Assembly (NCBI RefSeq): GCF_000687475.1
Contig: NC_057316.1
Span: 4,774,001 to 4,838,000 of the forward strand
Direction: 5' to 3'
Source of the DNA: Ustilaginoidea virens
Taxonomy: Eukaryota; Ascomycota; Sordariomycetes; Hypocreales; Clavicipitaceae
Length of the DNA: 64,000 nt
Part shown: positions 58,889 through 64,000 of the stretch, piece after piece
Layout: the number at the start of each line of letters is the position of its first letter
Position numbering within the stretch: the stretch's first letter is position 1
Notes under the pieces: generated by a model
Database searches by the model: none
Told to the model about the DNA's origin: nothing
Seen by the model: the letters and a program-made list of their open reading frames with translations, nothing else
Program-made: the position numbers and the translations under genes

Positions 58889-59641
58889 TCATCTTTCTAC
58901 ATTACACTGCATCGTCTCGTGCCTGCCGTTGAAGACGGTGGGAATCTTGATGACCAGCTGGATGCCATCATGCGTAGACTTGACGTCCAAGTAAATCTCG
59001 GACGGACTAGGCGTCGCCGGCAGCGGATCCAGCGCCGCAGTCTCGTCCGCACCCTCGGGCCTCGCGCCCGTCGCGCCCGTCTCGCCCCGGCTTGAAAATC
59101 CAGAGTCGCCGCGATCCCCGTCGTCCACGCCGGTGGCCTTGCTGCCGCCCCCGCTGTTCGTCCTCATCCTGCCCACCACGTTGCCAAACTGGTCGTAAAT
59201 GTTGCCGCGGTGGTCGCGCTTTAGCTTCTTCCTACCGGACTCACCCTCCGGCGTCAGCGCTGGGGGCAACACCTCGGCGACGCGGCCGGCCAGGTCGCCA
59301 GCCGCGTCGAGTATGCTGCCCCCCTTGGCCACGGGTCTGCCCACCATGGAAGGCAGGTCGCCCTCGGCGCGGCCAAGCACCGTGCCGTCCCAGTCGAGAA
59401 TGTTGCCGAACTCGTCGACGCATTTCCCCTCCAGGGCGACGAGAATCCCATCGTCGAGCGGGATGCCGGGCGGTGAGGTGTCTGGCATGGTGGTTCTCGG
59501 TCCGGATGGCGCCCTGGGAGACTCGCGGCGGTTTGGGGAGGCCGACGGCCGGCTGTTGCTGCTTGGGTGTTGGGGACGCCGTGGTGGGCTGGCCGGGTTG
59601 CCGAAACGGCTGGCTGCGTCGCTGATCGGCGAGGTAGCCAT
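58889..59641 (-). CDS. Small DUF3659-type protein, 250 aa
   Basis: The start is the first ATG (MATSPISDAASRFGNP) downstream of a 40-T tract that must lie in the leader or promoter. The first 65 residues are disordered and Pro/Ser/Arg-rich. Then come DUF3659-like units: EGKCVDEFGNILDWDGTVLGR, then GRPVAKGGSILDAAGDLAGR and a third, DHRGNIYDQFGNVVGR. The linker is acidic and Gly-rich. The last 40 residues form a separate ordered-looking block (SEIYLDVKSTHDGIQLVIKIP). It shares the repeat type with the larger neighbour on the same strand, so the two probably arose by local duplication. Function unknown. Confidence 0.75.
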   Translation of the reverse strand: MATSPISDAASRFGNPASPPRRPQHPSSNSRPSASPNRRESPRAPSGPRTTMPDTSPPGIPLDDGILVALEGKCVDEFGNILDWDGTVLGRAEGDLPSMVGRPVAKGGSILDAAGDLAGRVAEVLPPALTPEGESGRKKLKRDHRGNIYDQFGNVVGRMRTNSGGGSKATGVDDGDRGDSGFSSRGETGATGARPEGADETAALDPLPATPSPSEIYLDVKSTHDGIQLVIKIPTVFNGRHETMQCNVER

Positions 59642-59685
59642 GGTTGGCTGGAACGCGTAGCTGCTTTTGCCGTCCCTAGCGGTGT

Positions 59686-59727
<42 letters not shown>

Positions 59728-60488
59728 TTTTTTCAGAAACAATGAGTTCGTCTTGTTTTAACCGGCCTGGAGGAAAGAACTCTCTCCGCCATGGCGGCGG
59801 TGGCTTAGGGCGAGACGTGGCGTGGCATTCATATTTGTAGCAAGGCACGAGGCGAGTCTCGGGCTTGCTGCGTTCCGAAACGGATGCCCCTTTTTTGCCG
59901 CTGGGTGAAGAGGAAATGCCAGGTTGCTGGCTACATACATAGCAGGACTCTGGACCCCGTCGTGCGAAACTCTCAACACTTGCTGCATCTTGACCCCTGT
60001 CGCTTCTCCAGACTCTTTCAACAACAAATTGCCCTTGACGGGCCATTTGGGTAGGGAAGGGGGGGTTCAATGAATTGCTCTAAAATTAACCAACGCTGGG
60101 GGACGACATGGCTTGGGGTTGGCGCCCTGCCACCATCGGCTGCTGTCAATAACCCAGCAACCCGACCGGACGTTTGACCCGAATTGCTTCCTGGAGGGCT
60201 CGGCTGGCGTGATTTACATTCATTCTGGCGTCTTGGATTGGGCCATGGCCAGCCACACGGTTCCCGGTTTCCAGGTTGATCCAAATGTGGCAGGCCATGG
60301 GCTTGCGACGCTGACGCCATCGTAACTGTGACGTCTGGGATGCACCCGTCCTTGAAGGCCATGCTCAGGGTACACAGCAATGTTTTGAATTTAGCGAGCG
60401 CAACCCAGCCGCCTGCTTCCTTGCAGGAAGGCCTCGATGATCTTATTGGGCTGAATATTCTCCCGCATCCCTTCATTTTCCCCCAAAC
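59642..60488. other. Intergenic region with a 40-T tract
   Basis: The homopolymer occupies 59687-59726. No gene seen. Frames running through the T tract were rejected. Confidence 0.5.
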
Positions 60489-61216
60489 TCACTGCCCCCC
60501 GTCTCTGACGTAGGAGCTTTCCATACCCAGCAACGGCTTCCGAAAAAGCTTGACACGGCGCAGGTCCCTCTGGCTGCCTTTTCCTTGCTCTTTGCTATCG
60601 CCCCCCCTGCCCCAGAACACGCTCCACCGCTCTGCTGCACCGTCTGGCTCTTCCTGGACAGCCACAAAGCCTCCGGGGTCGCCGGCGAGCGTCAGAAACC
60701 GCTCGTCCTCAGCCCACCCCCACGGCCCGACGATCTGGCCCACCGTGCTCTTCCTGGTGCCGTGCTCCACGGCCCGCGTGTCTCTGTTGACGTAGATCCA
60801 GTTCAGCGTGGGCTGGCCGTCGGCCACGCTGCTGACCAGCCCCAGGTGCTGCTCCTCGCTGGGGTACTTGAAGTAGAAGCCGCAGAACTTGTGCCCCCCT
60901 GCAACCGCTTGTCCGGGGCCTTGCAGCATGAGCTGTCCGTGAGATCATATCAGAGGCAGGTTTCGTCGAGCCTCCTGGGACATGGAAGAAAGGATTCAGT
61001 GGAGAATGCCCGCCTGGGCCTGGGCCTCACCTTTCCGTCTTTGAGAATACACGTCCCCGCTGGCTCTTCCGTGCCGTCGTGATGCTCGACGACGGCCGTC
61101 AGGTGGAACTTTTCTTGCTCCTTGGACGCTGCGTTCTGCCTCTTCTGAGCGCTGACGGCTTGGCCGACGCCTGTGACGGTCGGTATGGCCGTCAGGGTGA
61201 GGAGGCCGATCACCAT
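60489..61216 (-). CDS. Conserved fungal protein of unknown function, 209 aa, one intron
   Basis: Exon 1 is 61216-61031, the intron 61030-60933 (98 bp, GTGAGG...GGACAG, phase 0) and exon 2 60932-60489. The N-terminus MVIGLLTLTAIPTVTGVGQAV is hydrophobic and could be a signal anchor. It is followed by SAQKRQNAASKEQEKFHL. The body has a regular beta-rich layout: CILKDGK, GHKFCGFYFKYPSEE, a block ending LNWIYVNRDTRAVEHGTRKST, then GPWGWAEDERFLTL and GFVAVQEE. I recognise this pattern from many ascomycete proteins with no assigned role. The Arg-rich tail beyond VFWGRGG looks lineage-specific. Confidence 0.8.
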
Positions 61217-61851
61217 GCTGGCTGGTTTGGGCGCTTGGCAGCTGCTCTGGGTTTGTGTTCCCCGTCTGCATGAATCGGGGGTGACTTTATGACGCCGCTT
61301 GGGTGTTTTTATCGGCATACCTCACCTCCATCAGGTAGGCGTTTCTCGTCTCCTGATCCTCCATATCGCCTTTGTGACGTCAACGACGCGCCCGCACAGG
61401 CTCTCCTCCCTGGGGGCCAGATATTCCCTCGGCTCCAATCGTATGCATCATGTAGTTTCCTACTGCGGTGAGAGACGGAGATTGCTGCGAAGCCAAGTGC
61501 CTACCCTCGTCATTTGTCCCCCTTTTGCGCCTCCCTTGACCTCTCCGGCCCTTCCCACCCATCTCGTTACCGGTTCTCGCAACATCAAGCAGGTTTGAAT
61601 CGTGTCATTCCCTGGAGAACCAACGTATCATTGCGGTGGATGACATCAATGATATTCGGGTCATCTGATAAAAAAAGAAACAAACAGAAAAACAAAAACA
61701 GGAGAGACGCGTCAGCTCTATTGTTTCTCTATGCGATGCAACGATTCAAGTTTTAAGTCCTGAACACCAGCCCCAAGTTACGTATAACACGGCTGCTTGT
61801 ACAAACCTATACGTATTCTATCCAACGAGTCATTAATCATCGATTCAAGTC
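61217..61851. promoter_or_regulatory. Divergent promoter region (635 bp)
   Basis: This lies between the 209-aa protein gene (-) and the QPV-repeat gene (+), and must contain both promoters. It has an A-rich stretch at 61668-61700. I see no specific site. Confidence 0.5.
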
Positions 61852-62453
61852 ATGGCCGCAAACGCCCAAGCACAGGACCAACCGGCAGAGAAGAACGCGG
61901 AGCAGCAGAGCCAGGAAAACGGTCACCACAGTGGTCTGTATAGCCGCCATGTCCCGCCGATCACGCTCCAATGTTTCCTCTAACACCGTTTGCAGAAGGC
62001 GAAGAAGACTCCCACCTCCGCCATGCCGAAGATGACGACAATGGCCCCGAAACAAACAACCAGGCCACAAGCAACCAGAGCACAAGCGGGCCGGAAGATC
62101 AAGCCGAGCAGGCTCCCCAGCCCAGGCCCCCCAAGCCGGCTCGCCTGGATCAGCAGAAGCGCAAGAGGCCTCTGAACGAAGCCCTGACGGAGGAGGAGAT
62201 GCAGAGCCAGATCGCGCGGCGGAGACAGCCGGTTCAGCCGGTTCAGCCGGTTCAGCCGGTTCAGCCGGTTCAGCCGGTTCAGCCGCAGCCGCAGCCGCAG
62301 CCGCCGCCGCCGGCGGTCGTGCCGCAAGGCCAGGTAGCCGCTCAGCAGGATTCCAAGAAGAATCCGCTGAAGCTGCGGCTCGATTTGAATCTGGATGTCG
62401 AGATAGAGCTGCGGGCCAAGATCCACGGCGACGTGACCCTGGCTTTGCTGTAA
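61852..62453 (+). CDS. Small protein with QPV repeat and conserved LKLRLDLNLD tail, about 175 aa, one intron
   Basis: Exon 1 starts ATGGCCGCAAAC at 61852. The donor is GTCACC at 61922 (175 aa) or GTCTGT at 61934 (179 aa). The acceptor TTTGCAG ends at 61995, with CTAAC upstream, and exon 2 is 61996-62453. Both options join in phase 1. An unspliced alternative starts at 61971. The N-terminal half is acidic and Gln/Asn-rich. A basic KRKRPLNEAL.EEE block is followed by six QPV units from a 9-bp tandem repeat. The end, NPLKLRLDLNLDVEIELRAKIHGDVTLALL in type, is a tail I associate with small fungal proteins of unknown function. No signal or membrane segment. Confidence 0.7.
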
Positions 62454-63143
62454 GGAAGACTCGACGCCGCCCGACCCGTGTCAAAGAACTGACTTGATTG
62501 ATAGGGATATGGGCTAGTGACATGTAGTCTGGGCTTAGATGGTTCGTTTGCAGCATGTGTAGAGTACTTGTTTGCGTTCAAGCCGGTTGAGCCTTGTTGT
62601 TCGGGACGAACTGAAGGGAAGTTTAGGTTGACTACATCACTCCAGGGTTGAGAGCCAGGCTCCGGTTCGATAGTGCAGCTAGTCACGGGGTGGAACAGAG
62701 TGGTTCGTTCCACGTTCTTTTTTCGAACGAGTTCCTGGGCCGTGGTCGCTTTAACCTGCTTAGCGTCTGAGCCTGTGAGCGATCCTGGGCCGTCTGAGCA
62801 ACCCATGAGAAACCATGAGCAGTGCAGGTATGCAGAATCGAGGCGGCTCTTGTTCGCACCCATTCGTAAATTCACTGCATTACGCACCGCGGCTGCCAGA
62901 AAAGGCGAAGCATTGAACTGTACCGTTTGCCCTCATGCAAGCAAAGCCGTGGGAGAAGACGAAGGAAAGGTTTCGCAGAAGGAAGCAGAGCAAGCCAGAG
63001 CAAGGGGCATGGCAATTGTCATCTGGAGAGGTTTTGGAGAGGCTTTGCAGAGGTATTGGCGGGTCATCTTCATGAAGTATTACTCCGTACAAGAGATGGT
63101 GTTCATCCGTGCGACATCCTGTCAGTTCTATTCTTCAGAGAGA

Positions 63144-63174
63144 CCTGGTCTGGCATGTTCCGTGCCAGACCAGG
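63144..63174. repeat. Perfect 12-bp stem hairpin
   Basis: CCTGGTCTGGCA, a 7-nt loop, then TGCCAGACCAGG. Confidence 0.85.
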
Positions 63175-63318
63175 CTTGCCAACTTGCAAGGCAAAGGGAA
63201 CAAGACGCAGATTCTGAGCAGCTACCAGGTCACGTCAAATTGAAGCCGGCAGATTCTAAGTGACGACATGTCCTATAGAGACCGCTATACTTGCAGATAC
63301 ATTATCAGAGCACCTACG

Positions 63319-63406
63319 CGCCCTCTCGGCACGATCGGCCGGGACTGGCTGACAGTTGGCCTCTGGTCCTGTCAGCCAGTCCCGGCCGAGTCGTGTCGAG
63401 AGGGCG
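63319..63406. repeat. Long inverted repeat, about 37-bp arms, 13-nt loop
   Basis: The left arm 63319-63355 starts CGCCCTCTCGG and ends CTGGCTGACAG. The right arm 63369-63406 is its reverse complement except for one substitution and one extra base. This would form a very stable hairpin or cruciform. Confidence 0.9.
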
Positions 63407-63636
63407 TGTGTACGTGTTGTAGTTTCCTAGAATAATCCAATGAGATTGCGCATCATGCTCGGATTGCATGTCAAAGTTTACCAAAGGAGTCGGCGCAGCC
63501 CTTATTCTCGTGTACTGGTACCATGTGTTGCAGCTGGCGCTTCCGTTCCACGTCTTGAATCAGTTCCACGGCAACAACTTTGGCGAGGCCGGCTTTGATC
63601 CCATCTCTTCCTTCATGCATCCCCCCTCTTGATTGT

Positions 63637-63672
63637 GCGACATCTTGGCTGACACCTGTCCCAAGATGTCGC
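63637..63672. repeat. Perfect 12-bp stem hairpin
   Basis: GCGACATCTTGG, a 12-nt loop, then CCAAGATGTCGC. Confidence 0.85.
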
Positions 63673-64000
63673 CCGTCATGCGCCTGAAAACACGTCCTGG
63701 TTCTGCAGACGTAGCTGGCACAGACAAGATATCAGCGGCCGTTCTGCTGAGAAGGGCATGTCGCCGTTTCTGTTGTTACCGAAAGCCACCAATCGAGCGG
63801 GGAACAGTCGCTCGCAACTGGTTTTTTCATGTGCAATGATTGGTATCTCGTCGAGTTTTTCCAGGTCGGACTGACAACATCTAATCTTCTGTGCAAGGCG
63901 GCCCACGAGAAAAGCGCCCGACCAGGCTTATCCTTCACGGCCTCGTCTTTACGGCGCCATCGTCGAGCAACGGTTGGACGAAAGACATGCATTCACTCAG

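Larger units (their letters stand above)
62454..64000. other. Intergenic region with three inverted repeats; no supported gene
   Basis: TACTCCGTAC occurs at 63081-63090. The longest frame (62673-63263, +) has no recognisable domain and runs through a perfect hairpin, so it is not called. The three hairpins are listed separately. Confidence 0.5.

Noticed and set aside
61837..62556. Minus frame of 239 codons opposite the QPV-repeat gene
   Set aside because: The plus strand has a spliced frame with a recognisable conserved tail; the minus frame is Ala/Pro/Glu repeats from the complement.
62673..63263. Plus frame of 196 codons
   Set aside because: No known motif, crosses a perfect hairpin, no splice or composition support; possible but not supported.
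1..64000. Search for a secondary-metabolite cluster, ribosomal RNA genes, telomere or mitochondrial DNA
   Set aside because: No synthase, rRNA, telomere repeat or mitochondrial gene was seen.

Overview
This is a nuclear window from a filamentous ascomycete, most likely a Sordariomycete of the Hypocreales. The signs are short spliceosomal introns (65-116 bp, one of 290 bp), fungal-type proteins, and two sharply different kinds of DNA. GC-rich gene DNA (about 15.5-37.9 kb and 44.5-64 kb) alternates with very AT-rich, TpA-rich DNA full of stops (1-15.5 kb and 37.9-44.5 kb). The AT-rich blocks are what repeat-induced point mutation (RIP) leaves of retrotransposons.

Left AT block (1-15.5 kb). It holds at least three LTR-element lineages. 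The clearest structure is a three-level nest. A minus-strand Ty1/copia relic (gag at 12.6-11.9 kb, protease and integrase at 5.3-3.7 kb) is split by a solo LTR with target duplication GTATT. That LTR is split by a complete Ty3/gypsy element with 255-bp LTRs and target duplication TAAGG. Around the nest are another copia pol relic, more LTRs of the same solo family, three copies of a roughly 340-bp repeat with an inverted-repeat core, and a possible piggyBac-like relic.

Central GC block (15.5-37.9 kb). Genes: an 802-residue disordered protein (+); an MHYT-domain membrane protein (-, six exons, first intron read as GC-AG); a HypX-like protein fusing a formyltransferase-type and an enoyl-CoA-hydratase-type domain (+); palmitoyl-protein thioesterase (+); and a ribosomal-L1-domain ribosome-biogenesis protein (-). 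The MHYT and HypX-like genes are neighbours, transcribed divergently across a 3.4-kb gap. MHYT proteins are predicted sensors of diatomic gases, and bacterial HypX makes CO, so this pair is the most interesting hypothesis in the window.

Second AT block (37896-44497). One complete RIP-damaged Ty1/copia element has 195-bp LTRs and target duplication CTGGT. A solo LTR (ATACT duplication) is nested in its integrase region.

Right GC block (44.5-64 kb). Genes: a Tos4/Plm2-like FHA-domain protein (+); a 65-residue conserved small protein (+); a large, probably mitochondrial repeat protein (-); a large and a small DUF3659 (LEA-like) protein lying next to each other (-); a 209-residue conserved secretory-type protein (-); and a small protein with a QPV repeat (+). 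The last 1.5 kb has no convincing gene but holds three strong inverted repeats.

Apart from the divergent MHYT/HypX pair and the adjacent DUF3659 genes, nothing looks like a pathway cluster. Exon boundaries were inferred by eye from reading frame, GT/GC-AG sites and branch-point-like motifs. Protein family calls come from recognised motifs, not from searches.
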